NCBI GenBank assembly: GCA_018524725.1
Contig: JAEUWP010000036.1
Coordinates: 114,340-178,339, forward strand
Direction of reading: 5' to 3'
Source: Podaxis mareebaensis
Taxonomy: Eukaryota > Basidiomycota > Agaricomycetes > Agaricales > Agaricaceae
Length of the DNA: 64,000 nucleotides
Within the stretch, counting starts at the first letter, position 1; every line of letters begins with the position of its first letter. This document shows positions 1 to 12,126 of the stretch, in pieces. A program made the position numbers and the translations under genes. Below the pieces are notes generated by a model. It was not told the DNA's origin, did not search any database, and worked only from the letters and a program-made list of their open reading frames with translations.

Positions 1-105
1 AGAAGAGAGCAGAGGATGATACGTCGGGATGAGACTGAGTGTAGAGAGAGAGATAGAGGATGATACGTCGGGATGAGACCAAGCGTAGAGAGAGAGAAAT
101 AGAGT
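1..105. repeat. 44-bp tandem repeat, about two copies
   Basis: A unit beginning AGAGGATGATACGTCGGGAT starts at 11 and again at 55, a period of 44 bp, followed each time by GA-rich sequence. It lies inside what looks like an LTR fragment. Short tandem repeats of this sort are common in fungal LTRs; no function is implied. Confidence 0.7.
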
Positions 106-537
106 TATCTTTTTGTTACGCTGTCTCCCTATAGAGGAACTACAGGTGAGGCGTACCACCGAGTAAGACTACTCGGTCTGAACACTCAGAAGCTACGTCC
201 TAAAGGAATGACCCTAGGATATCGTAGGCTTATAGATGAGTGAGCGTAATGTGGGCAAGAGCACGAGTGAACTTAATCACGAGAGAGTGCAACACACAAT
301 AGTCAAGATAACTCTGCCGAACTACTACAGTGAGGCGGGTTTAAATACCTACTACCGGAGTCTGTATCTAAATACCTACAACTGAGAGCGAGGCTAGAAC
401 TATCTAATAGTCCGAGGGTAAAAAGGAACATGAGGAACATACGCGCTAGAACATGGACGCAATAGAAGAAAGACGACGGAGAAAGTAAAAAGGAAACAAT
501 AGACAGAATATGAAATGTAAAACGGTTTCACCGTAAC
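1..537 (-). mobile_element. LTR fragment (probable gypsy type), cut by the window edge
   Basis: The stretch has no coding potential and ends at 530-537 with CCGTAACA, the reverse complement of TGTTACGG. The solo LTR at 30841-32217 has the same terminus, which fits the start of an LTR read on the minus strand. Immediately to the right, at about 538, sequence begins that matches the 3' end of the surface-protein gene at 2025-3366. The LTR therefore probably truncated that gene copy. The rest of the element lies outside the window, so the LTR could be solo or part of a longer copy. Confidence 0.55.
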
Positions 538-993
538 AGCACCTCACCTTTGGCTTTGGATTTCTTGATGGTAAAAAATGGTAGTACCCCGGCCTCAACA
601 AGCGAGCCAAGTCAATCAGCACGAATGCCCATCGGGGCTATTGTTGGTGGTACTGTTGGTGCCATAGTGGGACTGGTTGCCATTGCTTGCCTACTCCTGT
701 TCTGGCGGCAGTGGAAGAAGCGCCAGCAAGTTGAGTTGGTGGGGGGGCTCATCATTGAACCGTTTGTTGGACAGTATCAAAAGGAGCAACCAAGCTCAGA
801 AGAGTCTGTGCACCGGCCTTTTGGCGGAGGGCAAGGTATTCCCATGTCACCAGGAGCCCGCTTATCAACTACGGCATGGAGAGACACCCAGGCCTCACAT
901 TCGGCACACTCTATCACGCGACATGAGAGTGGTAGCTGGTTCCACCACGTTCAAGAGCCCCCACCCAATTATACCCCAACTGAGTGTCCTTGA
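538..993 (+). pseudogene. 3' fragment of a single-span surface protein gene
   Basis: The reading frame encodes VKNG, a short Ser/Thr/Pro-rich linker, a Gly-rich membrane span (PIGAIVGGTVGAIVGLVAIA onward), a basic stop-transfer segment (WRQWKKRQQ), a low-complexity cytoplasmic tail and the ending PPPNYTPTECP. Order and motifs match the last exon of the gene at 2025-3366 (LIVKNG, span, WRRRERRRR, tail ending PPNYTIS). The extracellular domain and signal peptide are absent because LTR sequence abuts the fragment at about 538. It is a truncated tandem paralogue and probably not translated as a useful protein. Confidence 0.7.
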
Positions 994-1928
994 GCGGGGG
1001 ATGTGATCAGGGAACCTGGTGCGTTTATTAGTCCGCAGCGTGGTATGATGATCATTTCGGATCGGAGTGTATGTACTGGAATCCAAGGACTTGGTGGACC
1101 CTATCATCAGATAATGTCCGGACATATAATGTACAGTAGATGTGAAATGCGATCAAGCGCAGAATTACAAAAATCCTCGTCGCCAAGACCTGTCGCCGTG
1201 CTGTTGTCACACAACTACCTCTCATCTTCGTCTCTCCGGGTGTAACACTCTTGTGTTTACAGAAAAGCAATCTACGACTGCAGACTCGTGAGTCGCTCAT
1301 TTGTCGTCGCCACAGACCTTTCCACTCGTTTCTTCGGAACCTTCAGTGCCAACCAATGCTTAGTTTGCATGACCGTTACACATGTATTGCCAGTCTACCA
1401 CACGTGTCGCACCGTGAGCGCTGATCTATGGTCGGGCCCTTCGAGCAACCACCTGATTCATGTCCAATGGCAACTCGACGTACACGGTCATCCAATTCCA
1501 TCATATCACTGGAAACTTTCGGTCTTCCAGATACAGACAACCCTCGCGGGAAATTACCCATTAGGGGGATGCCACTCGTGTATGTCGCGTTATCATGCAT
1601 CGGAAATAAAAGCAGGCTTACCCCATTAGGTAGAGTGGATGGACATTGGGCGCTGCTAATGGTTTAAGCGGGGATGATTGGCGCTGGATACCTCCTTTAG
1701 ACTCTACTCCAGAGCTAGTGTTAAGAACACATTTACCCCCTGGTTCCCCGTCAAATGCATGGGAAGCACTGTGCTTGTGTGTTGGAGATCTCAAGCTCTG
1801 TTGTAGTGTCTCATCCAAAGCTCGTGCGCAACGGGGCGGAGCCCTTCTTCGGAAGCAAACGTCGACCGGGTGTTGAATTGAGATGCGTGACGGGCGGGTG
1901 TTATTAGTGGTGGTTCAGGTTCATCCAC
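994..1928. other. spacer without a supported gene
   Basis: Only short overlapping frames occur here, with no recognisable domain, splice pattern or repeat. It separates the truncated and the longer copy of the surface-protein gene. Confidence 0.6.
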
Positions 1929-1964
1929 TAGTCTTATAACCCAGGCGGCTACAATCTTCTGGCC

Positions 1965-3366
1965 CATCTCTCCCCCGCGCTTTTCTGCCTTGGAACCCTC
2001 CTTGCGACCTGACCATTACGGTTTATGCCGATTCCAGCAACACCAAGATTCGTTGTTGTGGATGATAATGACCCCGTCCTTACATACTCGGGCGCAGGTT
2101 GGAACGCAAACTTGATAGGGGGTTTGGACGACATTGGGACATGGGGCGCCCCATATTTACATACGGTTCATGGAACATCGAAGGGTGGGACAGCATCATT
2201 TCAGTTTAATGGTACGAGAAATGTGATTTTCTACTGGGGGCACTCGATTTAACGAGTCATTAGGAAGTTATATACACGCCCTCGCAAGCTTCGAGAATAC
2301 GGACAATGAGACGATCCCCGAGTGGCGATGCATCGTTGACGGAGTCCAAATTGCCAACGAAGACCCTCCTGAGTACCCAGAAAACAATTGGAAAATTTGC
2401 AACAGTGCTGATATGGACTTGACCGAGAGCGTCCATAACTTCACCCTTGACATCGAGGCTTCTCCGAAAAATTCCACGTTTTGGATTGACTGGATTGCGT
2501 ATGTGCCTTCCCCCGGCGCGTCATTGGAACGAGCTTCGATCCTTCTACCCGCTGAGGATTCCGCTATCCTTTACGATGCGCCGTGGGGTCCCTGGGACCC
2601 ATACAACATGATGGGAACAGCTCGGGGCGGTTCATCAGCCACTGTTAGTTTCGTAGGTGAGCCTGGCCTGTCGTCTGGTCCAAACCCTTGAATTTCATCA
2701 TCCAGTCCGGTTGGCATAGGTGTTTCCGCCAGCTGGTATGGCTTCATAGCTGAAACAACCACCTCAACCACTGGGAGGGGAAGCTACACCGTTGATGGAG
2801 GAAGTCCGATCGTTTTTACGTGGACTGGGGATAAGAACTACACTTCATACGGACATCTCTTCTTCACGACACCCGATTTTGAGCCTGGTCCGCATAAACT
2901 CAAAGTCACCTTTCTCGGCTCGTCTCCAAATGTATCTCCCCTCACGCTCTCTCACCTTATTGTGAAAAATGGCTCTTTCCCATCCTCCACACCGACACCC
3001 TCTGCAGCACCGGCTGGCTTTCCACCAATTCAGACAAATCGCATCATGAAGATCTTCGGGGGTGTGCTGGGAGGAGTAGTGGGTCTGTTCCTGATTGGAT
3101 TAACCGCTGGATGTTTCTTATGGCGGCGACGAGAACGGCGCAGAAGGGCTGATTCGTCGATAAAAGCTCAGCCTTTCGTGGCTTCTCCCGGTGGTGCCAC
3201 AGAACCTCCGATTCCGGTGGTTTCTGGAAGTGATAGGCATAGAAGTCGAGGTAAGCACTCAATGGGGGAAACCATCCCATTGTACCGCGATGCGCAACGA
3301 CATCATGACAGTGGCCTACGTTTTCAAGAGATTGACGACGTACCGCCTAATTATACTATTTCTTGA
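1965..3366 (+). CDS. single-span surface protein with tandem extracellular beta-domains; N-terminus damaged
   Basis: Three exons are visible: about 2025-2211, 2264-2656 and 2720-3366, with GT-AG introns at 2212-2263 and 2657-2719. The ectodomain starts VVDDNDPVLTYSGAGWNANL and carries N-glycosylation sequons (NGS, NET, NST). It is followed by a Ser/Thr/Pro linker, one membrane span (IFGGVLGGVVGLFLIGLTAG), a basic anchor WRRRERRRR and a cytoplasmic tail ending PPNYTIS. This architecture is common among basidiomycete membrane proteins of unknown function with a galactose-binding-like fold. A hydrophobic signal-like stretch (1965-2009, HLSPALFCLGTLLAT) lies in the same frame, but TGA at 2010-2012 separates it from ATG 2025 and TAG at 1929-1931 blocks it upstream. 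Either the gene is a recent pseudogene, or it uses ATG 2025 without a signal peptide. Confidence 0.65.
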
Positions 3367-6300
3367 CGAAGCTCTATAACCTAACCTCTTTCTTGATCCC
3401 TGTTTGACCTAGGCACCCGCACATTTGGCTTCTGTTGTCCATCTTTCCTTCGCACCTGCATATCCATGTAATGTCACCTGTTCGGAAGTCACTAGACAAT
3501 CGTTATGTACAACAACGCATTCTGCATTTTCGGTGATGATGTAGAATATGTACTAACTCCTGGGCTATAGGCGGCAGTTTCAGCTTCCGTTTGGGTGTAA
3601 GAAAATGATTGTGGTATAAAACGCACGTGTTTTGCTGATACTGCTGTGAAAAGGAGGTGAGCCTGAGACCGAGGGCAAGGGAACAGGCAGGCCCAAAAAT
3701 CCTTCCTCGGGACAAAGCAGACTAGGGACGCACCCAGTCGCCACCATGATCGAGCACTGAATTTTGATGTTCTATCTGACAACGAAGCCCAGGGCTAGCT
3801 GCAGCAAGGGAAGACATACTAATGATAATGACACACAAGATGCCTTTGAGCACAGACTCAACCGCAAGTCGGGAGGCAAGACCACATCGAAAACCCTTTC
3901 GCTTCCATTACAGTAGCAGAGCTAGCAGTGTGTGGTAATGCACGGAATTAATATGCACCCCTTTATCCTCAGGGGTTGGAATCGTTGTTGGGTGCGCCCT
4001 TGACCACATCGGGGCCCTTTCCTGGAGCGTACAGAATCCGTGGTGTCTAGCGAATCGTAAACATGTTTGTCTCTTGGATCCTCACTCCATGATTAAGCAA
4101 AATTAGAACAAGGAAAGGAAACGTTTACAAGATCCATAGTAGCACACGCGACGAAGTGGACGAACCGAAGCGGGGCCACCAAGCCCTTCTTGACAATGTA
4201 ATGAAGAGAAAGTGTCACTGGAGAATGTCCATGTTCATCCACAATGATCGACGTTGGAATAGATCCCGAGCTGAGAATAAAGAAGCAACGGAGGTTGTGG
4301 ATAGACATATAGCTCGGAGCCAATCGAGGGTATCTAGTTGGTGATGTGTTCACATACGTACTCGGAAGTTAGGAACGACCCGCCCTTCGTATTCTTTTCA
4401 AGTAGAGTCACTGGATTGTCTCGGCGGTGTTTCAATGGATGTGGAGTGCGACCGATGAATACGGTGTACAGGGATGGCGAGTGGCCTTAGGAGCCAACCA
4501 TTTTTCCTGGGCTAACCTTCCCTTGGGTAGGTGCAATAGCCAGAGCCATGGGAGGGAATACGTTCGAGTCGTCGTCATCTTGAGATACCCGAGTACGACC
4601 CGAATCCGTGGGATGAACGACGAGTAGAATAAACATGTCTATCCTGACGATTTATCGGACTCAAACCAGCTTCAGACCTCCTCATAGTTGCGGAAAGCAT
4701 GCAGAAATACAGGTAGTGCTTGAAATGTCGGAGAAACCAAAGTTCCACCCTAAATTTTCTGCAAACCTCAATACGACGACTGGGGGGCACGCGAGGATAG
4801 GGGCGGTGTGTGGCTTAAGCGGTGAGTTTGCAAAAGGTAGTTCGGACTCGAATCCAATTGTTAAGTCAAATTCGTGTCTTTTGGTGGTAAGACGATGAAC
4901 AGACAGGGGGCTCTTAGGAATGATATATGTGCTACGATGAGGCAATAGCTTCAAATAGAAGACATTCACCATGCCGGAACTTCGGTTGATATTCTCACAA
5001 CCATGCACCATATATTCTCGGCCTCTTCAGACTTTGTTCTTCTTAAGCCCAGGGTTGTCATTCCACCGTGGCAACCGTGTAGCCACGTCAATTTGCATTC
5101 GTCATGATGACCGAAACTGCGAAACTTCCGCCCCCTCAGAATGCACTAGATGTAAATCCAGTTGTGTGAAGAGATTGTTTGAGTCTGTATCTACCTTCGA
5201 GAGACACGAAGATGTTCGGGTAACCGAGATACCCAAAGGCGCTGAGAATAACCGAGGGCTGGAAACCTCTTGGTCTAAGACACACGACGAGGGGAGCGGG
5301 TGGGAAAGACTGATGTCTGAGAATCATGTGCAGTCATTGGCACTTGTTTAATGTGCCCTACTGTATGTCTGCGGTCTCGCCTTTGTAGGGTGCTAACTAG
5401 TTCCGGGAAAATAAGGTTCACGGGCGTTGAGACACACCCCAAGAAGCATAGAATATAGTGGAGCTAGCAATTGGATTTGATATTTTGGGAAGGGAGCTTG
5501 GACAACGCGAGAAGTGGGGATGGATTGGGGAGATATAAATTCGACACCGGTCTTATGAGGCCAACATATCTCATTGCATAAGTAGATTCTGAGATGTACA
5601 CTGCTACCACGTCACGCTTTTTGACGGCTAGCTTCTCGACCAGCATTAGTGCGATCCCTGCTCAGAGGAAGCGCGCTGTTGGGGAGGCCCGAAATAGACA
5701 TGTTGTAGAGTGCAACGTGTATGATCTGTTTCGTCTATACGTGGCGCTAATTTCTCCTGCGCCTGTCTAGGAAGGAATCCTCGCATGAGAGTCACTTCAA
5801 GTTCATAATTCGGTCAAGAACCTCGAGTATGGTAAGTCGGGGGTCGACATGTGAGGCGAAACCATGACAAGAAGGATGTCCGAATCTCCCGACTAGGCAG
5901 CCGGCACCCAAGAATCCTCTGGCGCTCATCCATCGGGTTTCAGGTGTGGTCGTTCGGAGGTTGTCAGCGAGGAACCCGAACACATCTGAGGTTGGGTCTG
6001 GAGAAAGAATGATAGTGATGATCTAGGATGGGATAGACAAAAATACTTGACAGAGGGCAGTGCAAATTCTCGAGATGCAGTAACGGTTGCTGGGGGCTAG
6101 GAAATTAAGCATTTCTGTGGGTTCGACAGACTGTGAGGCGAGCGGAGACTTGGAGAATTCGGCCGTGGTCAGGTCACAAGTGGGCAGAATCTGGAATAGG
6201 AGTGGTCAAAGGCGAAACGTCAACATTGAATATTGGACGCTGATTGGTATGGTGTGGCCGATAGATCAATCAAACGTAACCGAAGAAAATTTTTTCGATG

Positions 6301-7776
6301 TCGCGCTTTAAGGTGGGCTACCAGAAGAGAGCGGGTTTAATCTTCAGATCTTCGCCTGAAAGATTTCGATTACGAGCGTTTAGGATGTTAGACTGAAAGG
6401 CATATGATCTCTGACTTGTCCTTTTTCTATCCGGTCGGGTTAAACTAGGTATGTATGACACGCCTAGCGATGGAAGGAAGCATGCATTGCCGTAATCCCA
6501 AAGAAGGACTTGATCCAATTTTGCGGCCGCGTTTCGAAGCTGGGCTGAGCATTGTAGTTGGGCCACTGGAGGCCCGGCAATCACCATAATTGCGGTAGCT
6601 GTGGTATGAGCATAGGGTACAGCTAGTAGACTCTTCTGGTCAACATGGTACCGAACACTGTTGGGAGATGAAATGATGATAGATGGGCATCATTGATGTT
6701 CTGTGTTTGTACTGCGCCTGGTTGCAGCTTACTAAATAACTTGACAAATTGGATTCGAGAATGTCACGACCAGGGGATGGAATTTTAATTTTTGAATTTC
6801 GCCTCTAAATTTCTCAATATATTGACCTTTGCTCCTCGGTGGGCGCTGTCATTATGATTTAATCAGATACCAAAACGGCAGCAATTTTCGAACTGTCGCT
6901 GCCGCTGCGTGAAAGGATACGTCAGGTGGGACTCAAGAAGAGGGTTATATCGGCCGCGCCCCAAGGCTTCTCATCTTAGTTCCACGCCCAAAAGCACCCT
7001 CGATCCACATGTCCTTGTGTTCAAAAATACGCGCAAACTGACCTTCCGCCGCACAAACAATAACGCCAACAGAACCTTCCAGTACGTCGGCGTTTCGACG
7101 TCTGATCATGGGAAAACTTTGCTTGATGTTAAGAAGGCCTCTATGACATGACTAGCAACGAAATAGCAATCTTTATACAATGTCGGACGTCCCATCTTGG
7201 TTTTACGTTTGATTGATGAAGGTCATGTGAAGGCGTTCATATTCATTCGCCATTCGTTGTTTCCGCCGCAGAAAGTGCCTCAGGTCAATTTTTCTGCACC
7301 TTTGCACGCCACCCGTTCCACTTGTAGCTGCAATCTGCTGGCTGTAGTATCAAACAACTCATCTATGACTCTCCAAGCGCACGCACAGCTCTAAACATAG
7401 GTATATTGGGATCAACGCCTGTCAACACCATAAGAGCACTGTAACTCCACTCTGGATAAGGAAACTCTCGTGTGTCGAGTGATGACTCTTCTCCGCCCTG
7501 TTCGTCCTTTTCGTTTTCACATTGGCTATGCTTCTGTTTCCGCAGTGCTTGGCGCACCCTGCCATACGATTCCTTGATTGCTACCTCCACAAGAAAACCC
7601 CTCAACAAGCTATTTCTGGCCCATCATGTCGTAGAGCATGGTTCTTGATGCAAATAAAGATGTCGTTCCCAGCAACCGTGAGCCCCTTGGGAGATTGGAC
7701 AGGTTTCTGCGGCGCTGAACGGGAAATTCGCATCATGATATTTTGGGACATTCTCCACTGCTTCTTTCTTCTGGGA
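3367..7776. other. 4.4-kb stretch without a supported gene
   Basis: I looked for domains, intron-joined frames and repeats on both strands and found none I trust. The longest frames (for example 4971-5351 plus, 126 codons) have no family resemblance and no splice-linked partners. Old, decayed sequence or long non-coding transcripts cannot be excluded. Confidence 0.5.
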
Positions 7777-7784
7777 CATATAAG
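7777..7784 (+). promoter_or_regulatory. TATA-like box of the GPI-protein gene
   Basis: CATATAAG lies 57 bp upstream of the ATG at 7841. It is followed by a C/T-rich stretch (CCTAGCCTCAACTC), a usual position for a fungal TATA element and pyrimidine-rich start region. Confidence 0.5.
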
Positions 7785-7840
7785 GCCCTAGCCTCAACTC
7801 ATGACACCCCCCATCTACCTAACGACCGACCACACTCATA

Positions 7841-8270
7841 ATGAGGTTCACCACCGCCATCCTCGCTGCTCTTTCTCTCGCTCTCACTGTGGCGGCTCAG
7901 TCATCTAGTGGCTCTGGCTCTGCTTCCGAATCTGCCCCGTATGCCTAATTCATATCATGACAATATGAGATCGTCTAACACCATGGCCTATAGTGCAACC
8001 AGCGGTAGCGTTAGTGCTTCAGGTTCCGCATCCGGCAGCGCTGCTGCTTCTGGAACTGCCACTGCTTCCGGCTCTGGTGCTGCTTCTGGTGCTGCTTCTG
8101 GTAGCGGTTCTGGTGCCGCCCCCACTGCCACGGGCCCTGCTGCCAGCGGTGGTAACTCGACTGCAACAGGCTCAGGTGCCCCTGCCGCCTCTTCTGGCGC
8201 TGCGTCGATGAACACTGCCAATGGTGTCGCTGTTGGCCTAGCAGGCGCTCTCCTCGCTGCCTTGGTCTAA
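7841..8270 (+). CDS. small Ser/Ala/Gly-rich GPI-anchored secreted protein
   Basis: Two exons, 7841-7938 and 7994-8270, are joined across a 55-nt GT-AG intron (7939-7993, GTATGC...CTATAG). The product is about 124 residues. It begins with a signal peptide (MRFTTAILAALSLALTVAAQ), then a long low-complexity segment of SGSAS, ASGTAT and GAASG repeats rich in O-glycosylation candidates. The end is a typical GPI signal: small residues near GAASMNTANG, then the hydrophobic tail VAVGLAGALLAALV. Proteins of this type sit in the cell wall or outer plasma membrane of basidiomycetes; no enzymatic domain is visible. A TATA-like box precedes it. It lies just downstream of the 3' end of the minus-strand P450 gene (convergent). 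Confidence 0.85.
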
Positions 8271-8501
8271 AAAATAGGCGGTACAACATGCCTCATGGTC
8301 ATCTGCATTCGAACCATTACATAGCTTATTTAGTCCTTTGTTTGTTGTATCACGAACATTCCCCTTGGATACCCGACTGTGATCTTAATGTGGGCTTGTT
8401 GGTGTTGAATGCTTTAGAATGCTTACTGTGGTTCAACTTCTTAAAATTTTTGGACATGGGAATGCTTCTGATTCATCAGTCAGGCTAAAGAATACTACCA
8501 T

Positions 8502-10741
8502 CTATAATTGACGTAGCCTGAGAGCCGCTCTCAATTGCCCTTTAAGCATCACGAAATGATCCAACAGTTCTTTCTCCCACCGATCAGGATCATAGTTGTC
8601 ATCGAAGGCCATATCGAATCGCCGAACCATATTGGCAATTACAAGCCTCATCTCCATTAGCGCAACAGGCTTCCCCGCGCAGTTGGCTGGACCAGCTGAG
8701 AACGGAATGAACGCGTCTCTTGCCAATATGAATGGTTCGGTGTCATCAGAAGCCAGAGATGTCTTCATGAGAGAGCTTCGGAGCCACCGTTCAGGCCAGA
8801 AGTCGTCAGGTCGTGGAGAAAAATATCCAGGATCTCGGTGCATTGCGTAAGGTGGGACAATAACTGAAGTGCCCTCGGGTATATACCTGTTGCGAGAATA
8901 GATCAGATTGAGCGCACGGAAAGCGCGGTATTCAGGTGGGTCGGTGGTGGGAAACATAAGGCCGACGTGGCACCTCCATGCTTAACATGAGAGATACTCA
9001 CATCGACTTTCCAAGCGCCGCACCGCCACTGCCTTTGGCTGGCGCCCGGTTAATGTATGTCGGTACTGCAGGTTGGAGCCTTAACGTTTCGTTTCTAAAC
9101 AAAGTCAGACTCCGATGGATTATGGGTGCATGGCCGTTGCATACTCACATCACTGCGTTCAGGAAACCCAAATTAGTCAGTTGGTCCGCTTCGATAGATT
9201 GTGAACCAGCGACAGCCTCATCAATCTCTGCCTGCAGGCGTTCGTAATACTTGGGGTCTCGCATGAGGTAGTAGAAGACGTTGCTTAGCACCGAAGCCGT
9301 GGTATCAGAACCTGCGACGATGGTCAGGAGCGAATTTCGGAGCATTAGGGCTTCTGGGTCCACGCCAGAATCCGTTTCCTCTGTCGCTTCAATCTTGGAG
9401 AAAAATATAGGTAAAGGCAAAAAACAATGCGTAAGAATATCTCACCATGTAATGGAAAAGATCTGGATGCTTCGGAGTATTATTCAATCGCTGCTTGACC
9501 TGGACGTGTGCAAACGCCATGAACCTGATCATTGCAGTGCTGGCGATAGGCATCTTCTTGAGGAGTGGAGAGATCCATGGGGTGTGGTGGATAAAGCTCA
9601 AGAATCTAAAGACTCATCCTTAGTATGATTAAGAGTCTCAGCAAGGCAAATAACTAACGGTAGTGTATCATATATCCCCTGGATGAATCCAGAAGAATCG
9701 CCCTCCTTCAATGTGTTGAAAGCGCCGCCGAACCTGAAAATCGTGTAAAATGAGTCGTTGAAGCAAACACAAAGCATTAACAGGAGCATACGCTAGATCA
9801 CCCATGAAATCAAATGCAAAGTGACTGATCCACTTCACCAAATCAACCCTCCCAACGCCTTCAGGAGAACCGTGACAGGCGTTTTCCAGTCCTTGCACCA
9901 ACTCCCTCAGACGCTTAACTATAAGAGCCTCATATCCTTTGACAGGTGCGGCGGAGAACGCCTTGTTCCAAGGTCTGCGCAATTTCGCGTGCTCTTCCAG
10001 ATCCCGAGTGCTGGCCAGGCTATTGTAGCTTTTCCCTCCCCTTTCTCCAAATCGTCTGGCATCCCAGACTGGCATCAATTACAGGACGTCGTTGAAAATA
10101 GGTAGGGATTAATTAAAATAGGTTGAAGGTTGAACAGTTTTGAGTTAGAATTTCTGAAAGGCTCGTGTCTGACTTACTTGGTCCCTTGGGCATTCCCTGA
10201 GATCCGAGGATGGAGGGGATAAGCTCCTTATCGATGATCGAGAGTTCGTTTGGCCCTGTGCAACCATGAGCATGACATGATGTTGAGACGGAAGGTAGTA
10301 CCTACCAGTACGAACGATGGGACCATAGCGGCGGTGGAGATCCCTAGTCCAGCTATGTGTTTCTCCATACAGCGCAATCCATGCGCCCATCCATTTTGTT
10401 ATTCTACAAGCCAGAGGACCCGGATATCGGTAGAGGGGGTGGAAAGGAGACAGGCGGTAAGAAATTATGGACGTGAACAATGTCGCGTAGTACACGGAGA
10501 ATGCGGCGAACGTTGCTTGGAGAATCGAGTAATGGTTCAGCAGAAACTTGACATGAAGTGCTGGTACCAGGAGGAGGAATAGAAGAGACCTGTGAGCACT
10601 CTCGTTTTCATGACGATGAAAGTATACATGGGCACACTGCGAAGAGTTGGAGCATGTTCAACTTGTCGAAATCACAGCGTGGCTCACCAGAGCAGATAAA
10701 GCGTTCAAAGTAAATTTAACAGGGAGGGAATCAAAGTCCAT
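8502..10741 (-). CDS. cytochrome P450 monooxygenase, intact, 9 exons
   Basis: Exons read from the minus strand: 10741-10688, 10636-10306, 10255-10178, 10068-9792, 9733-9659, 9605-9446, 9393-9149, 9094-9002 and 8886-8502. Together they make 1698 nt, 565 codons plus stop, with consistent phases. The start is MDFDSLPVKFTLNALSAL, followed by a hydrophobic membrane anchor and the Pro-rich hinge (YPGPLACRITKW). Family hallmarks are the I-helix AGSDTT (about 352-357), K-helix ETLR (about 409-412), the PERW motif (FWPERW) and the heme loop FSAGPANCAG with Cys507 as iron ligand. It should be an ER-bound class II P450 using the host reductase; the substrate cannot be read from sequence. It faces the paralogue at 12127-15274 in divergent orientation with identical intron positions, so the two arose by inverted duplication. 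Confidence 0.93.
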
Positions 10742-12126
10742 GTCCGCCGCACTGACGCAAGATAGCGGATGGTAAGGACGTGGGACCACATTCGCTCCAT
10801 TGCCCTTCATATACATATACGTTATATGCGTTATTAAACCAACCACTACTATTGTTTGGCACGTACTTCGGCCAAATATTTGTATCTTGCACAGCACTTC
10901 ACCAAATACTCCAGAAAACCCACGTACTCTAGCACACATTCAAAGCACTGTGTGCCCAAATATTAAGCAATGTGTTGAACGGATGGAGAGAGCGGCAATG
11001 GGTCCAAAGTAATGCTTTGCCACTTTTGCCGACCTTCGCCATGTCGGAGTTTGAATATGCTTGACGCAATACACGCCCTGCGAATTCAGAGCCAAGGCCA
11101 CAACGCATCTGCTGATCCAGAATTGCTAACCGTCTCCATGGCCCAAGCCAAGAGAGCAGGAGAGCGTAGATGTGCACACGAAGATGAAGATCTCAAGGCA
11201 CTTTGAGCTCCAGCGGGACACTCCTGAGAGCTGATGACTAGGGCATTTTGTCCAAGTAAACCGACGTATCATTGATTCGCATCACTCGTCCTTTGGTTGG
11301 TGTGACTGAGTGATTTTGACCTCCGTTCTCGCTCTCGCTGAATAATGCATGTACTGTAGATAAAGTGTGTGTTATGTGTTTTCTATCTCCTCCAAATTTG
11401 CATGCAAAGCGCGGGTGAGTAAATAAAATGGCCGTCTGAGTGTGGGCCTCATCTGAATGATCCACAGCCCGTACTTCCCACTTAACAGTTCAGGGCGATG
11501 CCCTTCCCAGCCAAGTCCATCATGTTGGAGTCTGAATGTGATCATCGGTTCGGGCTCTGTCCAAGACACATCCAAGATACGGGCCACCAACAGTGTAGGA
11601 TCCCGCGAGGATTTCATCTATACATCCTATATACGGTTCACAAGGCGCGAGTTTCACTATTTCTGGCGTTCCTGTTCATTTCCCCTGATGTTCTCAGTTC
11701 ATTGAACAGGCCATACTGAAGAGAGGCTGATGTTCTCAGTTCATTGAACAGGCCATACTGAAGAGAGGCTGATATGTTCAGGATGTTTTTGCGACAGCAT
11801 TAAGTTCGGCCGCGCACATTCTACGTAACGCCAAGACTCCAAGCGCCATATGAAAGAAGATCATATGCAGCATTCTTAGGAGGCATCTTCCAAACGAAAT
11901 GGCTGAGCGCGAAGTTGAAACATTCGGAGCTCGGGCAGCCTGGAATTCACCCTTGTGCCAGAGGATCAGTAAATTCGTGTTCATCAGCCCTCGGTCTACG
12001 TCGCACATTGAAAATCCCCGGTGGACACCGATGGAGTAAGATCGCAAGGGCTCATCAAGGTTTATAGGGAGGGTGGTGTACCACATTCTTAAGGCCTTGC
12101 TCTCCACTACCTTCAGTTTGACAGAC
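10742..12126. promoter_or_regulatory. divergent intergenic region between two P450 genes
   Basis: This 1.4-kb spacer separates the start codons of two head-to-head P450 paralogues and should hold both promoters. I see no ORF with a recognisable domain. The only clear structure is the 42-bp duplication listed separately at 11686-11769. Confidence 0.5.
11686..11769. repeat. 42-bp perfect direct duplication
   Basis: The 42-nt unit starting TGATGTTCTCAGTTCATTGA occurs twice back to back, at 11686-11727 and 11728-11769. The copies look identical, indicating a very recent duplication in the P450 intergenic region. Confidence 0.85.

Noticed and set aside
4971..5351. A 126-codon plus-strand ORF in the gene-poor left part
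   Set aside because: No family resemblance, no splice partners and no promoter signal; similar frames occur by chance in 4 kb of this composition.
7988..8221. Alternative frames over the Ala/Ser/Gly-rich gene (plus and minus)
   Set aside because: Low-complexity GC-rich repeats leave all frames open; only one has a signal peptide, a proper intron and a GPI tail.
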